A program made the translations under genes and the position numbers. Below are positions 1-5,198 of a stretch of DNA of 36,205 nt, in pieces; the first letter of the stretch is position 1; the number at the start of each line of letters is the position of its first letter. This stretch comes from a virus. The notes below the pieces were generated by a model, which saw only the letters and a list, made by a program, of their open reading frames with translations, had not been told where the DNA came from and made no database searches. The stretch is taken from the IMG/VR virus record IMGVR_UViG_3300046777_000904, positions 1-36,205 of that record; one strand, written 5' to 3'.

Positions 1-28
1 AAAAAACAGAATCCAAAATGAACAATGA
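1..28 (+). CDS. 3' end of the RecT/Bet-like annealing protein gene (partial)
   Basis: This is the last part of the gene that is complete at 35349-36095. The reading frame ends NRIQNEQ with a TGA at 26-28. It is present here only because the window repeats its first 138 bases at the other end. The next small gene starts inside it at position 18. Confidence 0.7.
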
Positions 29-107
29 GATTGCTATTGCCTTCCTTGTTGGATGGGCATGTGCCGTGGCAGCACAGATTTTTATGGAAAAAATTAACCA
101 AGATTAA
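18..107 (+). CDS. 29-residue single-span membrane protein
   Basis: The reading frame encodes 29 residues starting MNNEIAIAFLVG. Residues 5-22 form one hydrophobic stretch rich in Ala, Ile, Phe, Val, Trp and Cys, followed by a short charged tail, so a single transmembrane helix is likely. Its ATG lies inside the end of the annealing protein gene (11 nt overlap). It is followed after 12 nt by the next gene, which has the A-rich leader AAAAACCAAAAACC before its ATG. A second identical copy sits at 36085-36174 because of the terminal redundancy. I do not recognise a family. Its position in the early operon points to an accessory or host-takeover role, but that is inference. Confidence 0.5.
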   Translation: MNNEIAIAFLVGWACAVAAQIFMEKINQD

Positions 108-119
108 AAACCAAAAACC

Positions 120-548
120 ATGAGCACTTTAGAAATCCTGTCCCGTGTAGGGGACATCCAGCCAACAAAGTACGGAATTGACCTTGTTGCCGAAAGCATC
201 GCTGAAATAGTCAACGGGGGGCATCACAACCCCCTGGAAGTCCTTGTAAGGCTTAATGCCATTGAAGCCCTTTGTAAAGCCGTCAGGGATAAATTATCCG
301 ACACGGCACAGGCTGAATTGGATAAGTACCCGAAGGCAAAGGCTGACATCTTAGGGGCATCTGTTAGCCGGATGGAATCCGTGAAATATGACTACACCAC
401 TTTCCCGGAATGGGTCGAAGCCGAAAAGCAGATTGCCGAATTGAAAGAAAAGCAGAAGGCGATTGAAGAAGAAGAAAAGAAGTGGCGAAGGGGCGAATTG
501 GCAGTTAAATCAGTTACATCCACATTTAAAATCCAACTTGCAAAATGA
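120..548 (+). CDS. Hypothetical early protein with C-terminal coiled coil
   Basis: The product has 142 residues. Residues 1-95 look globular and mixed alpha-helical. Residues 98-125 are a run of Glu, Lys and Gln (KQIAELKEKQKAIEEEEKKW) that should form a charged coiled coil. I do not recognise the family. It follows the annealing protein gene across the contig join, so it may act with recombination or early DNA metabolism, but nothing catalytic is visible. The start is supported by the A-rich leader and by a stop that overlaps the next ATG (ATGA at 545-548). The other copy of its start, at 36187-36205, encodes Asn rather than Thr at residue 3. Confidence 0.8.
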   Translation: MSTLEILSRVGDIQPTKYGIDLVAESIAEIVNGGHHNPLEVLVRLNAIEALCKAVRDKLSDTAQAELDKYPKAKADILGASVSRMESVKYDYTTFPEWVEAEKQIAELKEKQKAIEEEEKKWRRGELAVKSVTSTFKIQLAK

Positions 549-922
549 AACAGAGATTGAAAGCTAATGCAAATTATTACGCATACATTTATGATGTATA
601 TGCTAAGTGTATGCGCAGAATACCTTTTACATTGTCGGAAGTACAAGCATATCATAGGATCGGTAAAAATATCAATACTACAATTCAAAAGTACATTCAC
701 AAGGATAAAGATGTACATAGGTCCACATGGACATGGATTGCGCCGGAACTTAATGATTCAATTATTTCTGATATCATTACAGAATATCAGAATGATACAA
801 AAAAAAGGAATCAAAAAACCACTTTTAAAATCAATATTGAAGAAGAAGTGGCAATGCAAGATGATCTCAAAATGTTTATGGCGTTTAAGGAATTTATGGA
901 AAATCAATCTAAAGCAAAATGA
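545..922 (+). CDS. Hypothetical early protein
   Basis: The product has 125 residues, is basic in its N-terminal half (MKQRLKANANYYAYIYDVYA) and acidic toward the end (EEEVAMQDDLKMFMAFKEFM). I recognise no family and see no catalytic motif, signal peptide or membrane segment. It overlaps both neighbours by the four bases ATGA, so translation is probably coupled along this operon. The middle part is richer in A and T than the gene before it. A second frame from 567 to 1004 is open over the same bases but lacks a plausible start and is treated as a shadow. Confidence 0.75.
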   Translation: MKQRLKANANYYAYIYDVYAKCMRRIPFTLSEVQAYHRIGKNINTTIQKYIHKDKDVHRSTWTWIAPELNDSIISDIITEYQNDTKKRNQKTTFKINIEEEVAMQDDLKMFMAFKEFMENQSKAK

Positions 923-1176
923 AGGATTCAAAAGTAGTCCAGGAACTATACGCAGATGGCATGTCCGTCACGGACATCGCAAAGCGTACCGGGTGGCATA
1001 TTGACGATGTGATGCTATCCTTGAAATCTCAATTATGCCAACGCAATAGGTCGCTGGTGGCTGAATACAAAGCGGAACAGGGGTTCTTCAACGTTGATGA
1101 TGAACCCGATTGGCTTGTATCTCATACGGACGTAAAAGGAAATAAAATACATAACGTAAAACGTAACACATGGTAG
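919..1176 (+). CDS. Small helix-turn-helix protein
   Basis: The product has 85 residues. Residues 5-35 (VVQELYADGMSVTDIAKRTG and the following helix) match a resolvase- or transposase-type helix-turn-helix: a first helix, the turn DGMS, then a helix VTDIAKRTG with a second recognition helix DDVMLSLKS. The rest shows no other domain. It is probably a DNA-binding regulator or a DNA-binding accessory protein of the early operon. It starts within the stop of the upstream gene (ATGA) and ends with TAG overlapping the next gene by 7 nt. The HTH call is from pattern; the role is inference. Confidence 0.7.
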   Translation: MKDSKVVQELYADGMSVTDIAKRTGWHIDDVMLSLKSQLCQRNRSLVAEYKAEQGFFNVDDEPDWLVSHTDVKGNKIHNVKRNTW

Positions 1177-1382
1177 TAAACTTTTCAGATGTACCAAACC
1201 CCACATTTGAGCCCTTGCATCTTTCGGTTTTAGCCTTTATCTTAGTATTGTCTTTGGGGATTAAGGCATGGATTAAAAGGGCAAGGCAAAGGAAACTTAA
1301 CAGGCAAAACCTTACAAAAACTTACAACAATGAAAAAGGCAATTTTGATCTGCGCAGTTTTGATGGCAGTAACTTCAACTGA
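1170..1382 (+). CDS. Small single-span membrane protein
   Basis: The product has 70 residues. Residues 18-34 (LSVLAFILVLSLGIKAW) make one clear transmembrane helix, followed by a strongly basic stretch (KRARQRKLNRQ) that should stay in the cytoplasm. The remainder is polar. It overlaps the HTH gene by 7 nt and runs 53 nt into the next gene in another frame, so part of the tail may be dispensable. Its function is unknown. Small basic membrane proteins in phage early operons are often involved in host takeover or exclusion, but nothing here proves it. Confidence 0.55.
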   Translation: MVVNFSDVPNPTFEPLHLSVLAFILVLSLGIKAWIKRARQRKLNRQNLTKTYNNEKGNFDLRSFDGSNFN

Positions 1383-1545
1383 TGCCGAAGCCTGTTCCAT
1401 CTGCAACAGGGTGACCAGCGCATGGGATAGTTTCACGGCATGGCTGGAAAGGAAAGCGTGTGAAAGCGCACAATTCCACTACAAGCGTATATCCGGGAAG
1501 GATGGAATCTGCGAACATGCGAACAAGCATAAAGCGAATTATTAA
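1330..1545 (+). CDS. Small exported cysteine-rich protein
   Basis: The product has 71 residues. Residues 1-21 are a classical signal peptide: MKK, a hydrophobic core (AILICAVLMAV) and a small-residue end TSTDAEA. The mature part holds four cysteines (positions 22, 25, 44, 61), with Cys22 and Cys25 in a CSIC motif. Two disulfides in the periplasm are possible. The Cys directly after the predicted cut site raises the alternative of a lipoprotein, although Glu at -2 fits poorly. It starts inside the previous gene (53 nt overlap) and its stop overlaps the next ATG by one base. I know no family for it. Confidence 0.55.
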   Translation: MKKAILICAVLMAVTSTDAEACSICNRVTSAWDSFTAWLERKACESAQFHYKRISGKDGICEHANKHKANY

Positions 1546-1799
1546 TGGTACAGACACCATTAGAACAAGTCATAGGTGCCCTGCAAAGGGAACTTGCAAG
1601 ATACCGGGCGCATGACATTGTTAAGAATATCCAGCGATGTATTGACATTGCACATCTATACCACGAGATTGAAAATGAGTACACATTAAAAGTCTATGCG
1701 GATGGTTTTAAGGATGCCGTCAGAATTAAAGACCGTGATGCGGTTGAGAAAGAGAAGGCGGCGCAGCAACTAACGAAAGGCCGCAAGGCTGGACGTTAA
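1545..1799 (+). CDS. Hypothetical alpha-helical early protein, last of its operon
   Basis: The product has 84 residues, is highly charged and predicted helical throughout (for example LEQVIGALQRELARYRAHDI). The C-terminus is basic (KGRKAGR). I see no known domain. Its ATG overlaps the previous stop by one base (TAATG), the signature of coupled translation. It is the last gene of the early operon before the tRNA-derived elements and the terminator at 2058-2087. Confidence 0.65.
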   Translation: MVQTPLEQVIGALQRELARYRAHDIVKNIQRCIDIAHLYHEIENEYTLKVYADGFKDAVRIKDRDAVEKEKAAQQLTKGRKAGR

Positions 1800-1805
1800 A
1801 AGGTT

Positions 1806-1895
1806 TCCCGGTTGGCGTAAACGTGAATGAATAGCGTTGTAAAGGTAACGCCCTACATTGTGTAGGTGATGCTGGTTCGAATCCAGCACCGGGAA
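1806..1895 (+). tRNA. tRNA-derived element 1, abnormal anticodon loop
   Basis: Four cloverleaf stems can be read. The acceptor is TCCCGGT (1806-1812) with ACCGGGA (1888-1894), seven perfect pairs. The D stem is GCGT (1834-1837) with ACGC (1848-1851) around a GG-containing loop, preceded by the usual T8-A9 (1832-1833). The anticodon stem is CTACA (1853-1857) with TGTAG (1861-1865). The T arm is GCTGG-TTCGAAT-CCAGC (1871-1887). The variable loop is a normal 5 nt. Two things are wrong for a working tRNA: the anticodon loop is only 3 nt (TTG) rather than 7, and 19 extra bases separate acceptor and D arm. No CCA is encoded. It is either a decayed tRNA or a tRNA mimic. Confidence 0.4.
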
Positions 1896-1902
1896 CGGAA
1901 TA

Positions 1903-2026
1903 GTCAGGGTGGGCAATTGGTAGGCCCTAGGGATCGACTTCGCCTGAGCAATTTGATTAATACGAAGCGATATGCAAACTATATCTTCGAAAGCTTTGCC
2001 TGATGGTTCGAATCCATCTCCTGACA
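1903..2026 (+). tRNA. tRNA-derived element 2, expanded anticodon domain
   Basis: The ends are tRNA-like. The acceptor is GTCAGGG (1903-1909) with TCCTGAC (2019-2025), one G-T pair. The D arm is GGC-A-ATTGGTA-G-GCC (1912-1926). The T arm is GATGG-TTCGAAT-CCATC (2002-2018). Between D and T arms lie about 75 nt instead of the usual 22 to 40. They contain a hairpin, CGAAG (1963-1967) with CTTCG (1985-1989), extended by ATAT/ATAT around the loop GCAAACT. The same CGAAG can also pair with an earlier CTTCG (1938-1942). No anticodon with T33 can be placed. It follows element 1 by 7 nt and shares its T loop. It may be a tRNA mimic, a tRNA with an insertion or a decayed gene. Confidence 0.35.
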
Positions 2027-2057
2027 CGGATTTTTCATAAGCAGTTGTTTAGTCCGG

Positions 2058-2087
2058 ACGGGGGTTTCTACCCCTGTTCCTTTTTTT
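2058..2087 (+). terminator. Rho-independent terminator of the early operon
   Basis: An 8-bp stem, ACGGGGGT (2058-2065) with ACCCCTGT (2070-2077), closes on the loop TTCT and is followed by TCC and seven T. One pair is G-T. It ends the early operon and the tRNA-derived elements. The terminator at 25714-25746 uses the same TTCT loop. Confidence 0.85.
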
Positions 2088-2090
2088 GAC

Positions 2091-2107
2091 TTGTCATTTT
2101 TTGACAA
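2091..2107. promoter_or_regulatory. Inverted repeat, candidate operator of the replication operon
   Basis: TTGTCA (2091-2096) and TGACAA (2102-2107) are perfect inverted copies separated by TTTTT. The site lies just after the terminator and about 40 nt upstream of a possible -7 box, where an operator or activator site would be expected. It also resembles a weak hairpin. The HTH proteins at 919 and 34856 are candidate binders; this is inference. Confidence 0.35.
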
Positions 2108-2146
2108 AAAGATTTTACAAAAAAAAGTTATTATACGATTGCAAAT

Positions 2147-2155
2147 TTATACTTC
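2147..2155 (+). promoter_or_regulatory. Possible -7 promoter element for the replication operon
   Basis: The bases TTATACTTC resemble the Bacteroidota -7 box (TAnnTTTG). The core TTATACTT is identical to the one in front of the early operon at 34638-34645. No convincing -33 TTG lies at the right distance. The surroundings (2088-2170) are very A/T-rich and otherwise empty. Confidence 0.25.
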
Positions 2156-2170
2156 AACCTTTTTAATATT

Positions 2171-2269
2171 GCATCATATCATTCCGCATGATGCCCCCAC
2201 CTTCATTCGGAATTTTTGCGAATAGCAAATAGGTCGTTCATCGTGGGGATGGGCGGCCTTTTTTATTTT
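2171..2269 (+). promoter_or_regulatory. Structured leader with attenuator-like hairpin
   Basis: Several pairings compete in this stretch before the ATG at 2270. GCATCAT (2171-2177) pairs with ATGATGC (2188-2194). ATTCCG (2181-2186) pairs with CGGAAT (2208-2213), excluding the first stem. AGGTCG (2231-2236) pairs with CGGCCT (2254-2259) and is followed by a run of T (2259-2269), like a weak terminator. CCCCAC (2195-2200) can pair with GTGGGG (2243-2248) in the loop of that last hairpin, forming a possible pseudoknot. The layout suggests attenuation or translational control of the replication operon. The pairings are visible; function is inferred. Confidence 0.4.
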
Positions 2270-2467
2270 ATGTCATATATAACATATAGTTTGAATTTTA
2301 TTACAGATGAAGATGAGTATTTTGAATTAAACATTAAACACGATGGCGTTAGAATAGATGATATAAATGGCGGTAAGCTTCCGATGAGTATATGCCGGGC
2401 TGATTGGGAAGAAATTGTAAAGTTTGTACAACATGAATTTTCTAAACTTGATAAAGAAAACCAATAA
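2270..2467 (+). CDS. Small acidic hypothetical protein
   Basis: The product has 65 residues from the ATG at 2270 (MSYITYSLNFITDEDEYFEL). Frames opening further upstream at a TTG (2216) or ATG (2249) would read through the attenuator hairpin and are less likely. The protein is acidic with no signal peptide or membrane span. No family is recognised. It is the first gene of the replication operon and sits only 3 nt before the initiator-like gene. Confidence 0.6.
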   Translation: MSYITYSLNFITDEDEYFELNIKHDGVRIDDINGGKLPMSICRADWEEIVKFVQHEFSKLDKENQ

Positions 2468-2470
2468 CCT

Positions 2471-3175
2471 ATGGCACACGATAAAAAGTCCTTTATTCTT
2501 TACGCTGATATTTTGCATACAGTCAGACAACTGACGAAGGAAGAAGCCGGCGAATTGTTCATGCACATACTTTCTTATGTCAATGATGAAAATCCTGTAA
2601 CTGATAACAAGTTTATTGCGATAGCATTTGAGCCAATCAAGCAGCAACTTAAAAGAGACCTAAAGCATTGGGAATCAACTAAAGAGAAACGTATAAAGGC
2701 TGGACAAGCAAGTGCTGAATCTCGTAAACACAACTCAACAAATTCAACACATGTTAACACATGTCAACAAGAGCCAACAAATTCAACTGTAAATGATAAT
2801 GTAAATGTAAATGTTAATGTAAATGATAATGTAATACTAAAGAGTACTAATAGGCGGTTTACACCGCCAACGCACGGAGATGTAATTCAATACGCACAAG
2901 AAACGGGTAAAGGAAGCAGGGCAACACCGGGGGAATTCCACGATTATTACACGAGTAACGGATGGAAGGTTGGTAAGAACGGAATGAAGGATTGGAAGGC
3001 AGCATATCGCAAATGGGTAACAAACGAAAAAAAATATGAAACGAATCAGCGAACTAATCAAAACACAGAAACTGCCCAGCAACGAAAAGAACGAATCTAC
3101 CGGCAAAGCGGTAGCACTATCGGTCGAGGAGGAGAGTTTCTTGACATCTTTGCAATCCCCCACGATATCCAATAG
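2471..3175 (+). CDS. Replication initiator / replisome organizer-like protein (DUF6291-type N-terminus)
   Basis: The product has 234 residues. Residues 1-68 (MAHDKKSFILYADILHTVRQ, then AGELFMHILSYVND and IAFEPIKQQLKRDLKHWE) match the DUF6291 pattern known from phage replication proteins. Residues 85-125 are a low-complexity linker of Asn, Ser, Thr and Val. Residues 130-185 (FHDYYTSNGWKVGKNGMKDW) resemble the C-terminal domain of DnaT and replisome organizers. It probably binds the origin and recruits the host helicase machinery. The linker DNA carries short repeats that may be the origin itself. The last 140 nt overlap the next gene in another frame. Confidence 0.75.
   Translation: MAHDKKSFILYADILHTVRQLTKEEAGELFMHILSYVNDENPVTDNKFIAIAFEPIKQQLKRDLKHWESTKEKRIKAGQASAESRKHNSTNSTHVNTCQQEPTNSTVNDNVNVNVNVNDNVILKSTNRRFTPPTHGDVIQYAQETGKGSRATPGEFHDYYTSNGWKVGKNGMKDWKAAYRKWVTNEKKYETNQRTNQNTETAQQRKERIYRQSGSTIGRGGEFLDIFAIPHDIQ
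2736..2834. repeat. Short direct repeats inside the initiator gene, candidate origin
   Basis: The 13-mer CAACAAATTCAAC occurs at 2736-2748 and 2775-2787. Between them AACACATGT occurs twice with a 10-nt period (2746-2754, 2756-2764), one helical turn apart. Then follows an A/T-rich run of GTAAAT and GATAAT units (2789-2834). In lambda the origin iterons lie inside the initiator gene O, so this is a plausible origin. It could equally be a codon repeat of a flexible linker. Confidence 0.4.
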
Positions 3176-3806
3176 TACCGACCAGGCATTGATACAAGTC
3201 ATAAAGCGTGGATGCTTACTAATGGGAATTAATGACAACCGTCTGCCAATGGATGCGGAATACTTGCTTATCTGCCAAAACCTTCGGTCATTTCACGGGC
3301 GGCTCAAATTCAAGGAACTTTACCTTGCATTTGAAATGGCAGCAGCGTTGAAACTTGACTTCGACCCACAACCGTATCAGAACTTTTCAGTACTTTACCT
3401 AAACAATTTGTTAGCGGCTTACAAACGCTGGAGCGCACAGGCTTATGAGCAACTTCGACCAGGGGGCGATCCGGCTGATGAAAGGGAGAAGCCGGACTAT
3501 TCATATCGCATCTATGACCGTAAGTCTGCCAATGAATTGCGAAGGGATATTCAGCAAGGGTTTGAAAACTTTAAAAGCGGCATACTATCACATTACGCAT
3601 ACATACCTTACGAATGGTGGCAAGTGCTTGTTGATGACGGATATATCGAACACGATGAAGATGCCACGGTTTATGAGAATGCGAGGGTCAACGCATTGAC
3701 GGCAGATGATAAGCGCAAACTAAGAAACGGGCAGCAAATGGTGTGGCTGCTATTTGAACAGGCGGTAAAGATGCGGAAGCCAGCTTTGTATGTTGCATAT
3801 TTTTAA
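3036..3806 (+). CDS. Replication-associated protein of unknown family
   Basis: The product has 256 residues from the ATG at 3036 (MKRISELIKTQKLP). The first 47 codons overlap the preceding gene in another frame. No earlier ATG removes the overlap, and the N-terminal residues look protein-like. The body is alpha-helical (LKFKELYLAFEMAAALKLDF, then LYLNNLLAAYKRW). I see no Walker motif, so it is not an ordinary DnaC-type loader. Its place directly after the initiator-like gene suggests a helicase-loader or lambda P-like partner; that is inference from position only. Confidence 0.65.
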   Translation: MKRISELIKTQKLPSNEKNESTGKAVALSVEEESFLTSLQSPTISNSTDQALIQVIKRGCLLMGINDNRLPMDAEYLLICQNLRSFHGRLKFKELYLAFEMAAALKLDFDPQPYQNFSVLYLNNLLAAYKRWSAQAYEQLRPGGDPADEREKPDYSYRIYDRKSANELRRDIQQGFENFKSGILSHYAYIPYEWWQVLVDDGYIEHDEDATVYENARVNALTADDKRKLRNGQQMVWLLFEQAVKMRKPALYVAYF

Positions 3807-3825
3807 ACACATAAAATAAAATAAC

Positions 3826-4035
3826 ATGTCAGAACAAACGGCAGTAGGGTGGTTATACCAAAAACTTTCAACCGCATCATCGGAAGAATTAGTGGGAAGC
3901 ATTAACGCATGGTTTGATTTTGCTAAAATTATTGAGAAGGAGCAGATTGCGCATGCTTACACACAGGGAAGTTACGATATGACAGATAAAGAATTCAGAC
4001 CAGAACAATACTATAAAGAAACATATGGAAAATAA
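3826..4035 (+). CDS. QTAVEW-family small protein, copy 1 of 3
   Basis: The product has 69 residues. It opens EQTAVGWLYQKL and ends with IEKEQ in the middle and EQYYKETYGK at the end. The next two genes share these three blocks, so this is the first of three tandem paralogues. Such small acidic proteins occur widely in Bacteroidota phages, with no function known to me. No membrane span or catalytic motif is visible. The codons for the final Thr-Tyr-Gly (ACATATGGA) contain the ATG of the next copy. Confidence 0.75.
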   Translation: MSEQTAVGWLYQKLSTASSEELVGSINAWFDFAKIIEKEQIAHAYTQGSYDMTDKEFRPEQYYKETYGK

Positions 4036-4252
4036 CAAGCAGACGGCAGTAGAATGGTTTTTTGATACATTGGTTGAAAAGGGATATTTTAAGAAATTGC
4101 CCATAGCTGAATATCATGAAGCCAAAGAGATCGAGAAGGAACAACACGGTAACACTTGGATTTATGGCAGGATTGAGTGTCGTTGTTATGTTTATTTAGG
4201 TAAGGAAAAAACATATGAAGAATACTATAAAGAAACATATGGAACAGAATAA
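4025..4252 (+). CDS. QTAVEW-family small protein, copy 2 of 3
   Basis: The product has 75 residues. The shared blocks are KQTAVEWFFDTL at the start, KEIEKEQH in the middle and EEYYKETYG at the end. The segment between the last two (WIYGRIECRCYVYLGK) is unique and has two cysteines. It starts within the ETYG codons of copy 1 (11 nt overlap), and copy 3 starts within its own ETYG codons. This repeated arrangement implies tandem duplication of the whole unit, with translational coupling kept. Confidence 0.75.
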   Translation: MENNKQTAVEWFFDTLVEKGYFKKLPIAEYHEAKEIEKEQHGNTWIYGRIECRCYVYLGKEKTYEEYYKETYGTE

Positions 4253-4505
4253 ACAACAAACGGCAGTAGAATGGTTACATCAAATGATATTACCAAAAGA
4301 TACACAAGCAGTATTTTTGTTAGCAAAAGATATAGAAGTATTATTTGAACAAGCAAAAGCAATGGAGAAAGAGCAGATGATTGGTTTGTTGGATTGGATG
4401 AATAAGATTGCATCTGAGGAACCTATGCGTTTGGAAACTGACCATGATGACATAGTAGAACAATACTACAACGAAAGATACGGCAATGAACAAAGGAGCA
4501 AGTAG
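4239..4505 (+). CDS. QTAVEW-family small protein, copy 3 of 3
   Basis: From the ATG at 4239 the product has 88 residues: QQTAVEWLHQMI at the start, KAMEKEQMIGLLDWM in the middle and EQYYNERYGNEQ at the end. An ATG eight codons upstream (4215) is in frame but would put an unrelated extension before the conserved opening, so I chose 4239. It is the longest and most divergent copy. Its final part again contains the start of the next, unrelated gene (4486). Function is unknown. Confidence 0.75.
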   Translation: MEQNKQQTAVEWLHQMILPKDTQAVFLLAKDIEVLFEQAKAMEKEQMIGLLDWMNKIASEEPMRLETDHDDIVEQYYNERYGNEQRSK

Positions 4506-4827
4506 CGTGGTCAATGCCTTGATCGCATTGCGACAGGCAAAGGAACATTTTGCAGATGCGTTGCGTGACAATCCCGGCAGCATTGCGGAGCGGTTGATAA
4601 AGCCGTATATTCGGAAGATAGAATGGATTTACACGGACATAATAACCTATCCGCATTTCCCTGACATTGTCCGTACTGGCATACGGATTGAATGGGATAG
4701 CGATGCGTTCACAACACCAGCGATTGTAGAAAAGATTGCCAAACTGCGACCTGAAGAACGGGAGGCCATTGAAGTGATCATTGATAAGGTAATTGCCGGG
4801 GATACTATAAATGTTGAAATGTCATGA
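4486..4827 (+). CDS. Hypothetical protein
   Basis: The product has 113 residues. It is mostly helical at the start (VVNALIALRQAKEHFADALR) with a C-terminal charged helix (KLRPEEREAIEVIIDKVI). No domain is recognised and no catalytic residues stand out. Its start overlaps the third QTAVEW copy by 20 nt, and its stop overlaps the next start (ATGA at 4824-4827). It belongs to the replication and accessory operon. Confidence 0.7.
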   Translation: MNKGASSVVNALIALRQAKEHFADALRDNPGSIAERLIKPYIRKIEWIYTDIITYPHFPDIVRTGIRIEWDSDAFTTPAIVEKIAKLRPEEREAIEVIIDKVIAGDTINVEMS

Positions 4828-5198
4828 CATACACAGAGATGAAACCAATAGTCACTCGATTGCATCAATTAGGGTTCACGCTTGATTCAGCAATGGGGTA
4901 TTCCTTGCAATCCATCATTCACGAAACGCTTGACATTGGACACATTGCCCGTCTGCCGTCAATACGCAATATGTATCTATCCCGGTACAATGCATCGGTC
5001 AAGTATGGTAGATTGGTGCCAATCGAACAGATAGACCATTTCGATAAACTGATGTATTGGCACGAAGCCAAAAAGTATGCAGCCGACAGGCAGTTGCGGA
5101 AAGAGATGGCGATTGTTCTATACACAATTAATTACCTTTGTACTAAGCATGAAAATTTATTAATCAATCAAAATAAAAAAAACCATGGAACAGTTTAA
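4824..5198 (+). CDS. Hypothetical protein
   Basis: The product has 124 residues (MTYTEMKPIVTRLHQLGF at the start). It is soluble and rich in His, Arg and Tyr, with no motif I recognise. The last 15 residues are rich in Asn and Lys (LLINQNKKNHGTV), where the DNA turns suddenly A/T-rich. This may mark the left edge of a transferred segment that includes the next gene. It ends 14 nt inside the next gene. Confidence 0.65.
   Translation: MTYTEMKPIVTRLHQLGFTLDSAMGYSLQSIIHETLDIGHIARLPSIRNMYLSRYNASVKYGRLVPIEQIDHFDKLMYWHEAKKYAADRQLRKEMAIVLYTINYLCTKHENLLINQNKKNHGTV

Larger units (their letters stand above)
1..138. repeat. Left copy of the terminal redundancy of the contig
   Basis: These bases recur at 36068-36205 with one difference: C at 127 against A at 36194. 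The repeat begins and ends inside genes that read smoothly across the join, which is typical of an assembly of a circular or circularly permuted molecule. The unit genome would be 36,067 bp. A genuine short terminal repeat on the virion DNA is possible but less likely, because both ends fall inside genes. Confidence 0.85.

Noticed and set aside
567-1004. Open frame of 145 codons overlapping two early genes
   Set aside because: It is another frame of the A/T-rich 545-922 gene, with many Lys, Ile and Leu and no coupled start; both neighbours are better supported.
1806-2026. Two normal functional tRNA genes
   Set aside because: Element 1 lacks a 7-nt anticodon loop and element 2 has an oversized region between the D and T arms without a T33-type anticodon loop. 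They are reported as tRNA-derived only.
2788-2834. GTAAAT-type run read as an assembly artefact
   Set aside because: The units are imperfect and keep the reading frame, so a natural linker repeat is more likely than a collapsed or expanded artefact.
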